From: Nymphaea colorata
Taxonomy: Eukaryota > Streptophyta > Magnoliopsida > Nymphaeales > Nymphaeaceae
Assembly: GCF_008831285.2 (NCBI RefSeq)
Contig: NW_022204507.1
Location: 806,001-870,000 of the forward strand
DNA length: 64,000 nt
Reading direction: 5' to 3'
Part shown: positions 35,335 to 49,300 of the stretch, piece by piece
How the letters are laid out: each line of letters opens with the position of its first letter
Position numbering within the stretch: the stretch's first letter is position 1
The notes under the pieces: generated by a model
Told to the model about the DNA's origin: nothing
What the model saw: only the letters and a program-made list of their open reading frames with translations
The model's database searches: none
Translations under genes and position numbers: made by a program

Positions 35335-38300
35335 TTGTCATGCGAAATTAGTTTAGAAATGACATCAAGAGTGGGAGCTTCTGAATTAGCTAAGACCGAG
35401 AAATTGAATGTGACAAATTTTCATGCATGGAAGCGTAGAATAATGCTGGCCTTGACTTTGAAAAGACTCATTTATGTAATCAACGAGCATTTTCCTACTT
35501 TAGGAGACAAACCCACAGATGAAGAAAAAAAGGCATATGAGTCCTTTGCCTCTGATGATCTAATGGCTAAAACTATCATATTAGCTTTCATGAAAGATGA
35601 TCAAATCAAAGCCTTTGAGGATTGTCCAACTGCCAAGGAAATGTTTGATACTATCACTTCTAAATACAACACCATGACTGCGATACACATTCAGTTACTG
35701 CAAAAACAGTACAATTCCTATAAGATGAAAGAATCAGACAATGTAATGGACCATGTTAATAAGATGTTGATCATGGCTAAAGATTTAGACGTTGTGGGGA
35801 ATGTCATATCTGACAATATGCAGATAAGCACAATTCTGAATAGCCTACCTCCTTCTTGGGATATGGCAGTTACTGCCTTGAGTGTCCAATTTGAGAATCT
35901 TACTTTAGAAAAGCTTCCTATACAGTTAGCTCTACAGCAACAACGTCTGACCAAGAGAAATAGAGCAGGGTTGATGACAGTACAGGAAAAACCTGCTGAT
36001 AGTCATGTGCCTGAAAAGCCAAAACAATTTAAAAATCGAAACGATGGCAAGGTCAAGGGCAATTATGCAGGTACTAAGAAATCTCAAGGAACTATAGTGA
36101 AATGCTACAGATGCAAAAAGCCTGGACATATAAAGAAGAACTGCAGGACAAAATTCTCGAGTAAGAAAGACAACAATGGTCAGGGCAACTACAATAGAAG
36201 GAAGATTCAAGAGGACTCTGACAGAGAAGTCATCTGTGTCATGTTAGAATGTCTATTTGCAGATGAAAATCTAACTGGATGGTGGGTTGATTCGGGAGCT
36301 ACTCGTCACATTGCAAAGACAAAAGAAGGAGTGATCCACATGGAAAATCTGAGTCCGGGAACCCACAAGGTCTATATGGGAAACAACTCTTATTGTGATG
36401 TCATGAGAATTGGGGCATATTGTCTAAATGTTGGGGGTACAAGTGTTGTACTTAACGAGATTTTGTATGCCCCTTCCATGAGGAGGAATATAGTGTCTGT
36501 TACCGCACTGACGGGGAAAGGTTTTGAAGTACGTTTTATTCCAAGAAAAGTAACAGTGGGAAAACATGGAAGGTTCATGTTTGGTGGAAAATTTGTAAAA
36601 GAATATGGTATGTTCAAACTGAATGATATGAATGAAGCTTCAAGTTCTGCTTATTTTGATTGTGCAATGAGTGTGAACGTAAACTTATGGCATGAAAGAT
36701 TAAGCCATATAAGCATAAAAAAGATGCAGACTCTAGCACAACAATGTTTAATAATTGACATAAATATAAATGATTTTGCAAAATGCGAGTCATGTGTATA
36801 CGGAAAAATGACAAGGAAACCATTTCCGTCTGAAGTAATTCGGGCCACTAAATTATTGGAGATAATTCATACTGATACCTGTGGACATTTCAGTATCCAA
36901 ACTCATAGTGGAAAGTTATATTTCATAACATTTATTGACGACTTCTCAAGATTTGGTTACATATACTTAATCAGATATAAATCAGAAACACTTGAGAAAT
37001 TCAAGGAATACAAATCAGAAGTCGAGAGACAACTTGAAAGGAATATCAAAATCGTAAGGTCTGATCGAGGAGGAAAATACACTTTTAGTGAATTTCTCGA
37101 ATACTGCAAAGACCTTGGAATTAATAGGCAAAAGACAATGCTTAGGACACCACAACAAAATGGTGCGGCTGAGAGGTGTAACAGAACCCTCTTGAACATG
37201 GTAAGATCCATGTTGGCAGGAGCACAATTACCAAAAGTCTTTTGGGGAGAAGTTGTGTTAACAGCTATGTATACAATAAACCGAGTGCCCTGCAAAGCAG
37301 TTCCAACCACTCCTTATGAAAGATGGACTGGTATAAAACCAGATCTGAGATATTTAAGGAGATGGGAATATGCAGTACACGTGAAAATTCTAGATCCAAA
37401 ACTGGATAAACTACATAACAGATCAGTGAGATGTATATTTATTGATTACCCTAAGGGATCTAAGGGCTACAGATTGTATCATTCATCTATGGGACTTATA
37501 GAAAGCAGAGATCTAGAGTTCATAGAAGAACTCAATAATAAAAATTTTGATCCAGTGGAATATCGAAATGATACACTGGCTGATCTGATTTATTCAGATG
37601 ATCAGTCTGGTAATGAACCGACTGGAGGTCAGTTTGGCAATGAACCAACTGAGCAAGAATCGTCTGAGGAACAATGAGGAAATGAATCGACTGAAGATTA
37701 GTTAGACAATGAACCAACTGATATGAATACCTCATCATCTCAGACGTTATCAGGTAATAAAAGACCTAGAGCTCATCCTTCATATTCAAATGATTATTAT
37801 GTATATCTGGCAGAGGAGCTATGCTATTTAGCAGATATTGCCGAAATGTTTGACAATCTGACATATGATGAATTCGTTAGCTCGCATGAATCGTCGGATT
37901 GGGTGAATGCTATGGATGAAGAAATTGAACCCATAGAAAAGAATAAAGTCTTGGAATTAGTAGATCTTCCTAATGACAGAAAACCCATTGGATGTAAATG
38001 GATGCTAAGGAAGAAGTATAAAACTGACGGATTAGTTGAAAAATTCAAAGCCAGACTAGTGGCGAAAGGTTTTTCCCAAAATGAAGGAATTGATTACTCA
38101 GAGACCTATTCGCCGGTTGCAAAGTTCGCATCCATCAGAATAATTTTGGCTATCGCGGCATTCTATGACTTGGATATTTGTTAGATGGATGTGAAGACTG
38201 CTTTTCTAAATGGTGAGTTGAAAGAAACTATATATATGACTCAACCACAGGGATATGTCAGCAAGGAAAAAGAAGACAAAGTGTACAAGTTGAATAAATC

Positions 38301-39392
38301 ACTGTATGGACTGAAACAGTCTCCTAGACAGTGGTATTTTGCTTTTCACAAAGTAATTACAAAACTTGGGTTTGTTGCAAACCAACTATACCACTGTGTA
38401 TATGTCTGAAAAAGTGAAAGCTTTTTCTATATTCTATCATTATATGTTGATGACATATTACTAATAGGAAATGATAACGACATGATTGTCAAAACGAAGA
38501 CTTGGCTGGACAAAAACTTCGAAATGAAGGACTTGGGTGAAGCATCCTACATATTAGGAATTAAAATCACTCGAGATAGAAACTCAAGAATCCTGAGTCT
38601 AAGCCAAGAACGATATATTGATTATATCTTGAAGAAATTTTGGATGTCAGACTACAAACCAATTGGAATTCATATGGCTAAAGGAGCAAACTTGAGCAGG
38701 AGCAATTGTCCGGGTGAAGAACAACAAAAATTAAATGTTCCATATACACAAGCGGTTGGCAGTCTGATGTATTTAATGCTTTGTACCAGACTAGACATAA
38801 GCTTTCCTATCGGTCTGGTAAGTCGTTATCAAAGTAATCCTGGATGGCCTCATTGGCAAGCAGTCAAAAGGATTTTTCGGTATATTAAAGGAACAAAGAG
38901 ACTAAAATTGTCCTACCAAGCTGACGAGCTGGCCTTAATTGGCTATTCAGATGCAGATTTTGCAGGTTGCAAAGATGATAGTAAGTCTACTTCTGGTTAT
39001 GTATTCCTCTTTGGAAGTGGGGCGATAGCCTGGTCCTGTAAGAAACAGGGATGTGTTGCTCAGCACACTCAGGAAGCAGAGTATGTAGCATGTAACATTG
39101 CAACAACTTTTGCTGTCTAGATAAATTGATTCTTGAAAGACTTGAAATTAGATCTTAATCATGAACCGGTTCAACTGTACTGTGATAATCAGGCAGCAAT
39201 ATCGCTTATAAAAAATGGAGTTGTTAGCTCAAAGAGTAAACATATAATGGTGAAGTATCATTATTGAAAAAAAATGAAATCTCGATTGATTATTTGCCTA
39301 CCAATGATATGGTGGCTGATCCCTTAACCAAGGGAATATCTGAAGACTTGTTTTCAAAACATGTAGCCCATATGGGGCTGAGATATACTTAA
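35335..39392 (+). pseudogene. copia gag-pol polyprotein, disrupted in RT and RNase H
   Basis: The first 780 codons (35335-37677) are open. They hold a gag domain; a CCHC knuckle CYRCKKPGHIKKNC near residue 257; the protease site VDSGATRHI near residue 318; an HERLSH pre-integrase motif; and an integrase core with D, D and E in HTDTC, RSDRGG and NGAAERC. A nearer in-frame ATG at 35359 could be the true start. The same frame is then cut by TGA 37675, TAG 37699, TAG 38182 (within RT, before MDVKTAFLNG), TGA 38407 and TAG 39118. A frameshift in an A-run (39267-39274) follows. RT is otherwise recognisable, with YVDD near 38447, and RNase H with DADFAGC and an EAEY motif. The final frame ends TAA at 39392. 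Full pol enzyme cannot be made from this copy. Confidence 0.93.
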
Positions 39393-39557
39393 AAGGTTGC
39401 GAAGGAAAAACCAATGAATGGAAAACCTCGCTGTAAACCTTGAAAAAGATCTAGGTTGTGTTGGATAAGCCAAGTATGGAAAACCACGTAACAAATTAAA
39501 TAAAGAAAACCCACATATAGTGGAAGCAAACTGACGGTCTCATGGCCAAGTGTGAGA

Positions 39558-39906
39558 TGTTGAATAGTGGCCATTGAGCCCTATCCGAATATCTCGTAAT
39601 TGCAAGGCAGTTACGAGATCAACCCAATAATCTCTCTCGAGATAAAGTTAAAGCCCTTCCTAAAATCTCTCACCCTAATCGCAGTTAGGGTTTTGGGAAA
39701 ACCTAAGGGGCTGGAGTATAAATTCTCAGCAAGCTCTCTTGAATCTGCACTCGTGAGAAGCCCCTTGGAAGTAAACCCCAAAACTGGCTTCTCCTTCCTC
39801 CTCTTCCTCTTGCTCTTGTTTTGTTGTTCTTCACAGGGGACGCTCGCTGGAGATCTTGCTGCATCCAAAAGGGAGACTTCCGCCGCAAAGCACAAAACAT
39901 CCAACA
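39558..39906 (+). repeat. 3' LTR of the copia element
   Basis: Starts TGTTGAATAG and ends ACATCCAACA. It contains an 8-bp-arm hairpin (TCTCGTAA ... TTACGAGA, 39592-39618) that the 5' LTR has lost. TATAAAT is at 39717-39723. The preceding bases, GGCCAAGTGTGAGA, are the probable, rather weak polypurine tract. Confidence 0.95.
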
Positions 39907-41952
39907 CAATCAATCAATTAATCTACTTTACTTTCTTCCAGAATGTTTCTGGCTAGTGTGCCACCCACATACATTGAGGGCTGGAGTTAAGGTAGAGCCC
40001 GCATGGGCCTTGGCCCCACCTCAAAAAAATTAAAAAAAAAAGTTTCATGAGAAAATTTTACTTGTTGTATATAAAAAAATTTGAAAAATGATATTTCGGT
40101 CATACTCTCCACTCAAGAAAAATTTCTGCCCACATCTGATAACTCCTTTTACATGGTGAGCACGACTGTCGTCTGGTTGGTAATTATCATCATCATCAGG
40201 AACTGGCATATACTTACGTGGATTTAGGGTCTCGGCTCCGTCTCATCGATCGATACATGCACTCATTCTCTCTATCCCAAAAGCCATTGCCCCCAGTGTG
40301 CAACACGGGCTGTGGCATAAGAAACAAGCAAATATATAAACAAAACATAACAATGCATTACATGACTGTGCATGAGACATATAGTGAACCAGTCACTTGT
40401 TCAACACATATATAGCTCAATCTGGCGAATGCCACTATAGGTATTCTCTTTTTGCCATTTTTTGATGTCGCTTTAAGGGCTCTTTTTCAATGTTTTTTGT
40501 TTGGAGTTGGTGAAGCTTGCGTCGTGAGGGTTATATTTGGATCATGCCTTCTTCCTCCACATCCATTATCTGAGGGTTTGACGGTGGTATGAGGGTTTTA
40601 GGCTTTAGTCTATTGCAGTAGTTTGAGTTCTTCATTTTTTTGAATTTTTTGTTCCTACTATCTTTTGAGACTTGGCCACTGGATTATGTCTCATTTGGTG
40701 TATATACATATGCATTCTGTAACTCTATACTAAGCATGGAAATGCTTCAGCCCCAGACCATATTTAATTTTTGTTCATGCATGAATCTCGTCAGTAGCAA
40801 TATAATGTACCAACGTTCAACATTTTTTCCCATGATTTCAACAAACATTGGAATGGAATCCTTGTGATTAAAATCTTTATCAATCAAACACACCTGATTT
40901 ATGGGATCGGTATGCAAATCCCTGTTCAGCTAATTCCAGGATTAGAATCCTGAGACCAAACTTCGAGGATTGTAATCCTGATGCTGCCAAGTGCTACCTT
41001 AGAGATTTTTTTCAAAGCTATTTGTTTCTTCCTCTAGTCGAAATAGAGGATGCTTCCTTGATGATGGACATTGGACTTTTTTACTTACATTGCACAAGGT
41101 TTCAACCATAGTGTATGATATCTAAATTTTGACATGGTATATAATATTTTTTTTACTGCAGTTCGTTAATTTCATAAACATACTTTAAGGATTTGATGAA
41201 CAAAACTAAGTTCTAAATATTACATTTTACAAGAACCAATGACTCAAGAGGAGTTTCTTATAGTGGGTGGGGCATGAAAATAGTCAAAGTTCCAAACCCA
41301 TCAGAGTCACTTTTCTCATGACCCAAAGCATGTATAAGACGTAGGGATAAAAATTGCACGAGGGTCCGAGAATACAACTAAGCCAGTGGGTTCAGTTCTC
41401 TAGTATAAGCAATAAAAAAAAGTGCCAAAACCACAACTAACATTTCAAATGTAGGAAGTACATAAGTTTCATGTTAAGTCTTGGCCCTTAAATTTGATCT
41501 AACAAAAAATACCATTTTCTCGAATAACTTAAAAAAAAAGAGTAATTTTTAGGCACACTTGCATAGATACACCTACTCTTTGGTAATAACAAAAGCATGC
41601 ATACATAGGTATATGTCATTTTAGAAAGAACATACCTAATTATCTGTGGCTAAGCCAAAAATTTAGGTCGGGGGGCACATATAAGTAAAGTTCTACTTTG
41701 GAGAGGAGGGGGAAGATGAAAGAGAGACTATCTTTATGTGAATAGGTAAAGCGTTTTGACAGTATAGGGAAGTCTGTGCCTCGTTGCATACAAATGAATC
41801 CCTTCTTGATAACTAGTAAAGATATTTTAAAATGATTAACTAATGTGCCTTTACGTAGCTATATGTACACTTCAAGGATGTTGGACATGGGGCCTGCTTG
41901 AGAGGCTAGGATGGAATTTCTGTGACACCAAGTCTAAGACTGTCGATCAAAG

Positions 41953-42195
41953 AAGTGCACTTTGAGATACACCATCCAGCCTTTCAAACACACCCTTGAC
42001 TAAAGAGCTGATGATGAAATTATAAAGATATTTTGGTTTTATAATCTTTTGTCGCACTCGCACCCTCAAAGTACAATACAAGTAATCGAACAATGTAAAG
42101 TGCTTCCAAGTGTACTTGGAGACACCCATCCAGCCTTTCAAACGCACACCCTTGCCTAAAGAGCCGATGATCAAATTACAAAGATATTTTCGTTA
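41953..42195. repeat. direct duplication at 154-bp offset
   Basis: CCATCCAGCCTTTCAAAC begins at 41972 and 42126. Each copy is about 85 bases, carries CCTAAAGAGC/ACTAAAGAGC and GATATTTT after it, and is preceded by AAGTGCACTTTGAGA / AAGTGTACTTGGAGA. A 65-base unique spacer separates them. Confidence 0.8.
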
Positions 42196-42404
42196 CTTGG
42201 ATTCATTTGCCTCTACTTAAGTTAGTGATGAACATAGCTAAATCGACCTGAACCTATTTCCCAAACCATAGAACAAAAATGGTACAACTGGACAGCAAAG
42301 TGGTTTACATCAAAGAGACGAGTCACATGATCATTGTCATATTTCTGTGTGTTGCCTTTTTAGGTTGCAAATGGTGTTGAAATGCAATAACAAGTTGACA
42401 ATAC

Positions 42405-42456
42405 ATTCTTGGCACCTATGCTTTGAAGCAATTCTTGGCACCTATGCTTTGAAGCA
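42405..42456. repeat. 26-bp perfect tandem duplication
   Basis: ATTCTTGGCACCTATGCTTT plus GAAGCA is present twice in succession, with no differences. Confidence 0.95.
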
Positions 42457-45400
42457 AGTTAGAATCTTAAAGACATAAGGGTATGCCTTGAAGGTTTTAT
42501 GCCTAAGATGGTTTTTCTTAAATAAGCATTAAAAAAAAAAACTGAATTAGTGGTGCTGTCGATTTGATTGAATAAGTAAAAAAAAGATCTAAAATACTAT
42601 TCTTTAAAGTACTTGAAACAATGTGAAAATTTATTTAAAATAACAAATTTTAAAATATTCAAAAACTAAACACATGGCACCTAGAATTGGCCGTCAAAAA
42701 TCGAATCAGGTTGTCTCTATTCGAATACTGAAGTATATTTTGACAACCCTGGAGGTGACTTGGTTCACTTTTTATTAAGCTCAGGGATAAATGGCAATTC
42801 ACCGTTTTCATTGGGTCGTTAGGCCATGATGTTGGTCGAGCTTAGGGAAACCCTCAAGCGGACCCTTTCAAATATGGCCCCCCACATTATTTTATTAAGA
42901 GAAAAAGTCTTTGAAAACATAAGAGGATTTAAAACTTACCAAAGATACACTAATGTACATCAGGCCAAAGTTTTCAAACAATACAGAAATCAATACAACA
43001 TTGGTAGCCAATGAAACGGATCGCCGAACACTCTCTTCTCACCTTTGAGTTAACTACTTAATTTTGACTTCACCACGATGCGTTTAGCTGTTGGATATCT
43101 TACTAAGACTTGACCTCTAATGTAGTTTGCTGTTTTTTAATCACAAGGGTTTACATCTTTATTTCATCACTAAGCTAATGTACTAAATTATTTGTTACCG
43201 CGCATCAAAAGTACTAACATCTAGCATGTTCATGGCACTTAAAGTTGTTCATGAGAGTGCGCCCCGGCCCCCAACCCTTTTCCTTTGCATCCATGACTTA
43301 GGACTGCATTGAGGCTCGAAATGGAAACACCACAATCAACTTGGTGCAGTGCATCATTTCATGAAAGCTCAAAAGCATAGTGCCCACCAGAATTGAATCA
43401 ATTCTACGGCATGTCAGACCAGCTAAGCCCCTTGAGGGACACATACCAAGCTTATAGCAATTAAATTATCACAGCAATTTTTGTATTCATGTAACTTATC
43501 ATTTCAGGTGTTCATCCAACGCCGAAAATGTAAAATGTTAAAAGGTTTTACAAGTTTTTCTACACCGTATTCGATCTGAGCCCAACTTCCGGTGGATGAA
43601 GTTGTTTAGCTTCTTCCGGATATAATCCTATTGGCCAAATGTTAAAACAATAAGGTCGTGTTTGGATGACACTTCAGAACTAACTAAGTTTTCAGGGGCA
43701 AAACCTCATTTTGTTTTTAAAACCCGTTTTGTGCGAGTTTGGACTACAGCTCTCTGAGTTTTTCGGAAACTCGGCTTTGATGAAAACGTCGTTTAAGCCA
43801 TAGGAAATGAACTCCACTCTATGAGGCAAGAAACCTTGATTGCCGGAGAGATATCATCCAAAGGGGACATGAATTCCACCATCGGTAAGCTTTTTCTCTT
43901 TTGTTCTTATATCTAAAGGACTTCTTGTCCCCAAATTTTCTTATGCATTCCCATTTTATCGGCTTCTCTCTCTTTCTACTTTTGTAGTACCAACCATGTG
44001 TTTGAGCAGGTGGTAAACATCTGCGAGATTGCTTCAGATATAAGTAAAATTTATCGTATTGGCATCTTTTGCAATTTAAATCAACCTCACTGCTCACCTT
44101 TTTTAGTGGTCATTTGCCCACCAAAATAGTCTCCTCGACTACTAGAACAACATCGGCTGGCCTGGAACGTAAAATGCATATCCATTACCTCGGTCACATG
44201 TCATCTAGGATTCTACAGTACTAAAACTTGTGACTATGGATTTATCAACTAATTTGTTCAAAATTGTATGGTTAGATCTATGTATAAATCATGCATGTTC
44301 AATGCATATGTATTCTGCATTTCGATATTCAGAAAGTCAATGTAATTGCAACCTGATTTTCAATAGCTTTAATTCTATTTTTTATCTAGATTTGATACTA
44401 GCGAAAAGAATGGAATCAAGGATCATAGAAGTACCTAGTCTTCTTATCTTTTCAAGTTTAAGCCTTAAACTGATGTTATATATCATGTATTTAACAGAAA
44501 GTGTGTTTTGGTTGATTCTATCATGCAAGCAAGTCTTTTAAGTACATGATTTTACTGAAGGAACTTATGATGCCATTAGGTGCACTTAGATGATGAGGTT
44601 TAGAACTCAAACTCGAAGGAGATTGCAAACATATACAATGATCTGTGACACACTTCAATTTGTCTTATAAGTTTGCAATCTTTTGGAATTTATTGACTTC
44701 TTTTGCTAATTACATGAGTTTTATCAAACTGGTTGTTAGAACTCAAAATTAGTTGAAAAAGCAAATTGTGCAAGTCTAACGTGTTTTCCTTTAAATGGTC
44801 CGTCACTATTTTAAACTAGCTCAAAATTATTTTGTCAAATTGTCAATCTGGTTTTAGTTTGGATTGCTCTATTTAGTGTCATTCATTTCTTCAAATCTCT
44901 TTTTCTGATTTGTAGATTGAAGCAGACATTGAAAGCAGGTTTTTGTCACTCCAGTATATCATGACGTTCCCTTATTATTGATTTCAGACACATTCACAAT
45001 AGGGACAGCCTAACTTTGGATCACTTGCCCCACCACAACGTCGATGTATGCCTTTTACTTTTCCGTGCTAATGTAAGCAATGTTTATGAATGTACTAATT
45101 ATGTTACAGGTCATTCCAAGTAAAAGCAAGAAGAATCAATTTTTCATGAGTTAAGCAATACTATATAATTTGAAAAGTTTAACTAACAACTGTCTTTTAC
45201 GATGTATTTGCAAAAATTCTTTTTCCTTAAAATTTTTTATGAAAGGATATTCGAACTTTCTTGGTTTATAATTATGAAAGCAATTTAAGTTTAAGCATAT
45301 CATTGTTACCTTTTCAAAATATGAGTGCTTTTTGCGATTTTGTAAATTTTATTTAAAAGTAGAGTTCGCCGGGTACCTAGCTAGCCTGGTAAAAAGACTG

Positions 45401-46009
45401 CCGGGTTGGCGGGATTTCTCATTTGTCCGGTAACAGTTAAATCCTCCCTTAGTCTTTTTAAAGTACAATTGTTTGTTTTTTGGATACCCTTCCTACTTTT
45501 TTTAAAAATTTTTAACTTAACACGTCAGTAGGTGCTTTTCCTAAACTTTTAGAGCATACAAAATTGTCACCCTAATTATTTATTTATTTGAAACAACAAC
45601 TTCTTATTTGCCCCCACCCTATCCGGGGCACCAAACCTTTTCACACGAATTCCTTTCTCTAAACCATCGTTCATTAACAGGTATAGATTTTATTTTTTTT
45701 AATATTTCCACTAACCATCGATATTTTTTTGCAAGTATTTACGATTTTTCTTCTTGCCAGACTAATCAAGCCAAACAGGCTTCCAGTCTGATGATGTTCG
45801 GGCCATCTGATTGGATTCGAATTACAGGCACGGGTTTCGGGCCTACCTAAACATATATATATATATATATTAACCTCCAGTCAATCAATCCGGTCCCCCT
45901 AAATCACACAACAATGACACAATGCTCACCCTAATCACACAACAATGACACTGATGAAACGAAAAAGACATTCTGTTTATTTGGGAGGGTATTCTCGACC
46001 TGGACACGG

Positions 46010-46338
46010 ATATAAAAACTCGTCGTCTCGGGTACATTCCTCCTCCCCCTCTCTTTCTGTCTCTCTGTCTCTCTCCTTTTCCCAACACTCGCAGAACATC
46101 CGGTGGGAGCTTGAACGAAAGAGGAGGGTCGAGCTATAGATTCCCCGATCTTCCAACCCACCATTGCGTCGTCTTCGATTTTTATCCTTTGCGGTCTTCC
46201 TTCTCAAAATTTTCGCGGTTTGGTAAATCATTCCTTCCGATCGTAGTCCGTTTAGGGCAAGGAAAGAGGGGTAAACTTTTGAGGAAGTAAGAGATAAGAA
46301 TTTGGTTCGGTTTCTGAGAATAAAAGGGTAGAGGCAGA
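46010..46338 (+). promoter_or_regulatory. core promoter and 5' UTR of the UBP1-like gene
   Basis: ATATAAAAA at 46010-46018 is a good TATA box. It is followed at about 25-65 bases by a CT-rich initiator-like tract (TCTCTCTGTC repeats, 46036-46080). From there to 46338 there is no ATG, so 46339 is the first start codon. The leader would be about 290-300 bases. Confidence 0.6.
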
Positions 46339-49300
46339 ATGCAACAGAGGTTAAAGCAGCAGCAGCAACAAGCCCTAATGCAGCAGGCTTTGCTGCAGCA
46401 GCAGCAATCGATGTATCACCCTGGCGTCATCGCGGCCATGTCTCAGGTTCGTCGGTCTCCATTTGTACTAGTTCCTTTTCGGTTATCCTTGGTTGATGTT
46501 TCGCCTCGTTTCTGGTTGGTTCTTTTCTTTTCGCCTTTGTGGAAATGGTTGAGGAATTACCTGGTTGTAGGTTTCCTTCTCTGATAGGGGTCTGTGTTGA
46601 AATGTGCATCACCCTGTAATTTATGCGGCATCGATGGATGTGAATGCCTCGATTCTTGTCGTCTTTAGGACTTGACATGATTTACTCTTCTAGATAATCT
46701 GCGATATCTTGATATATATATATATATATGTATATATATGTATATATATATATATATATTCTGTTGTTGGTAACTTCATTTTTCATGTTGTAGTTACGGA
46801 GTCAAGCCTTCTCTCTTGTCCGTGTTCCATTCTACTTTCTTAGATATTATCACTGTTCTAGGGCTTTGGTCTGCATTCTTGGATCTGTTTATCCTGTCTT
46901 TTGCTGCGGTTTGTCAAGTTAATAGATGATTTATTGTTTGTTGGTTCGGCTGGCGTGGTGCTGTGAAACGGTTTGGTTGGGAGGGTTATGCAGTGCCCGT
47001 ATTGTTGTTCAGCTTTCTGAAGTCTTTTTCGATGCTTAGCCTTTTCAACTTTATCACGCTTTCTTTGCTGGGTCATGTTTATCTAGTTCGTTTTCGTTAT
47101 ACTTGTCGTTCTCTCCCCTGTCTACGGTGCCCCTAGTTTGCCCATGATATTTGTTTCATGTACTGTTGCATCGGTCAAGGGCTTATTTTTCTTCTTCCCT
47201 TTTGTTTTGATTTAGATATATGTTTCTCTATCTGGTTTGTCTGTTTCTTACTGTCTTTGTCCGTGCGCTACAAAGTTTGTCGGTCATATTTCAAAAATTT
47301 TATGATTCGGCTGTTTTATTCTACTTGTTATGACTCGCCAGTCAAGTAGGTGGTGGAGAATATTATGTATCACTATTTTCAAGATAACATGCTGTTGGTT
47401 CTTATGCTATTGAATATATTATACTGACCCAAATAGGCTCTTCGTGTCCTTGTCATGATTTTGTTTAATGAGAAACAGTTAGGATTGGAAGATGAAAAAT
47501 GACTGAATAAATGACTATCAGATACAGTAATAAAACTTCTGTTGTAGAGAGCTAAAGTTGTCTTGTTTGATACTTTAGCTGTTTTTGTGTAATTTATAGT
47601 AAGATGAGTTGAACTATGGATAGTTTTCTATCAGACAGAGGAAATTTCTTTCTTGCCCGTTTCGTAGGTTTGCTATTTTTCCATTTGCTTCTTGATGTTG
47701 GTTTTTTCAACTTTTCAAACGGAAATGCTTCTACATTTTCTTTAATGGCCAACCTCTGGGGAATAGCCCCTATATCTTCAAGCCTAAGAACCCTCATGGC
47801 TCACGTATGATATGTTATTTAACTATCTTCTTTGAACATGGCAGTCGACAAATAATTGATATTCATTGAAGAATGTGTGCGTAAAGTCGTAAACATAAAA
47901 TATATGCCTTTATCAGGATAACTGATGAAAGATGTGCAACAAGAAAATTTACCATAACACCATAAAGATACCACTATATTTTATTTGATTACAGGATTGA
48001 TGGTGCCTATATTGTGTCCTTAAAAGTGTTAAAAGGCAACATCTTGTTTGATTACATGATTGGTGGTGCCTTTCCCATATCGTGTCTTTCAGAAATGTTA
48101 AAAAGCAACAATGTATCTGGAATTGAGTTTAGTAAAGCAGGTTTTTGGTTCAATGTTTGCTCTTAAGTTGTCGAACATACAAAATGCCTGTGGGTTTCAA
48201 ATTTATTGTTTCTTTCAATTAGATATAGCTAGGATACACCTAATGTTTGCAGTCTAAGATACAGTCTTCTGTCCTGTTAGCTTTTTGTAGGATTCCTAGG
48301 ATTTATTTTCTTCCTTTTTTCTTCTTCTTTTTTACTTTCATATTTTGCAGATGGAGCCTGTTCCAAGTGGAAATCTGCCTCCTGGGTTTGATCCAAGTAC
48401 ATGCCGCAGTGTGTGAGTGTTATTGGAACATGATTTTTCTTTTTTAGTTGTTTTTTGCACTTCGTATATAGTCCTTTTTCTTGGAGTGAACTTTATGAAA
48501 GCATGTTAGGGGAAAGAGCTATGATTTTTTTCTCTCCTTCTTTGTCTTTTCACAACATACGTGGTTTTGCCTTGAAATTGCAAATCTGGCATGCAGTCAC
48601 TAATTTTTCCCTTCCATCTTTCTGTAATGCTTTTTTGCTACTTCTGCACTTTTGGATTGCAATAAATGATGTAATTTGAATTGGGTTTAGTTGACTGTTA
48701 GAGCATGCTTTCTTCTATATAGGATGTATTATTGAGGTCTAATTAACATTTCAGGTATGTGGGTAACCTTCATGTCAATGTCACAGAGGCCCTTCTTGCT
48801 GAGGTGTTTCAGAGAACTGGTCCACTGGAAGGATGCAAGCTCATAAAGAAGGAGAAGGTTGTGAGATGTTTTTTGCTGTGTATTATTATGAAGCTATAAT
48901 TTAAATGAGGCACCTTTTACTAAAGCCTAATGCTCTACCTTTTAGGTCTGCTAGAAGTGTATTTTGGTTCATGCTAAACCTATGAGTCACAAAAGATTGT
49001 TTAAGTGCTCCTTGAAGTTCACATAGCCTTTGTCAAAATCATTTTCTGAAAGATGTTTCTTGTTTTAACATTTCTTTAAAGGTTTTTATTTTCGTTCATA
49101 GGAAATTCTTTGTTTTCTTAGCAATCCCTTCTTGTGAATTGTGATTTTAAAGGATACTTAAAACCATCTTTTTATAGCTCCCATATTATGCTGTACCAAG
49201 TCTTGGATGAGCGGATTTCTTATCTTCCTTTGCCGCTTCTTCTTGTTGAATTTAATCTTTTTTAATAGCTAATCTAAAATATTCTGATCTAGTTGTCGTG

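Larger units (their letters stand above)
33895..39906 (+). mobile_element. Ty1/copia LTR retrotransposon, near-complete, non-autonomous
   Basis: A 6.0-kb element is flanked by LTRs of 332 and 349 bases, both TG...CA. The primer-binding site TGGTATCAGAGAC (initiator methionine tRNA) follows the 5' LTR. The order gag, protease, integrase, reverse transcriptase, RNase H is that of Ty1/copia. Flanks are CAATT (33890-33894) and CAATC (39907-39911), consistent with a 5-bp target-site duplication with one change. By eye the LTRs differ by eight substitutions, all transitions, plus one 17-bp indel. That is about 2.4 percent divergence, or an insertion roughly one to two million years old at usual plant rates. 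The coding region is broken after integrase. Confidence 0.95.
39907..45990. other. intergenic DNA between copia element and UBP1-like gene
   Basis: No gene is recognised; the open frames (about 100 residues or fewer) carry no domain. It holds a decayed GGCGGAG-type repeat near 41645, a 154-bp-offset duplication (41953-42195), a 26-bp tandem duplication (42405-42456) and an (AT)n tract at 45848-45870. Around 43650 the phrase GTCGTGTTTGGATGA resembles termini of some plant MITEs, but no partner was found. Confidence 0.5.

Noticed and set aside
37675-37701. TGA and TAG codons after integrase as programmed read-through sites
   Set aside because: Copia elements do not use suppression at the integrase-RT junction, two stops are close together, and more stops plus a frameshift follow. 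Decay is the simpler reading.
45888-46231. several open frames on both strands upstream of UBP1
   Set aside because: They result from the CT-rich promoter/leader tract and have no domain.
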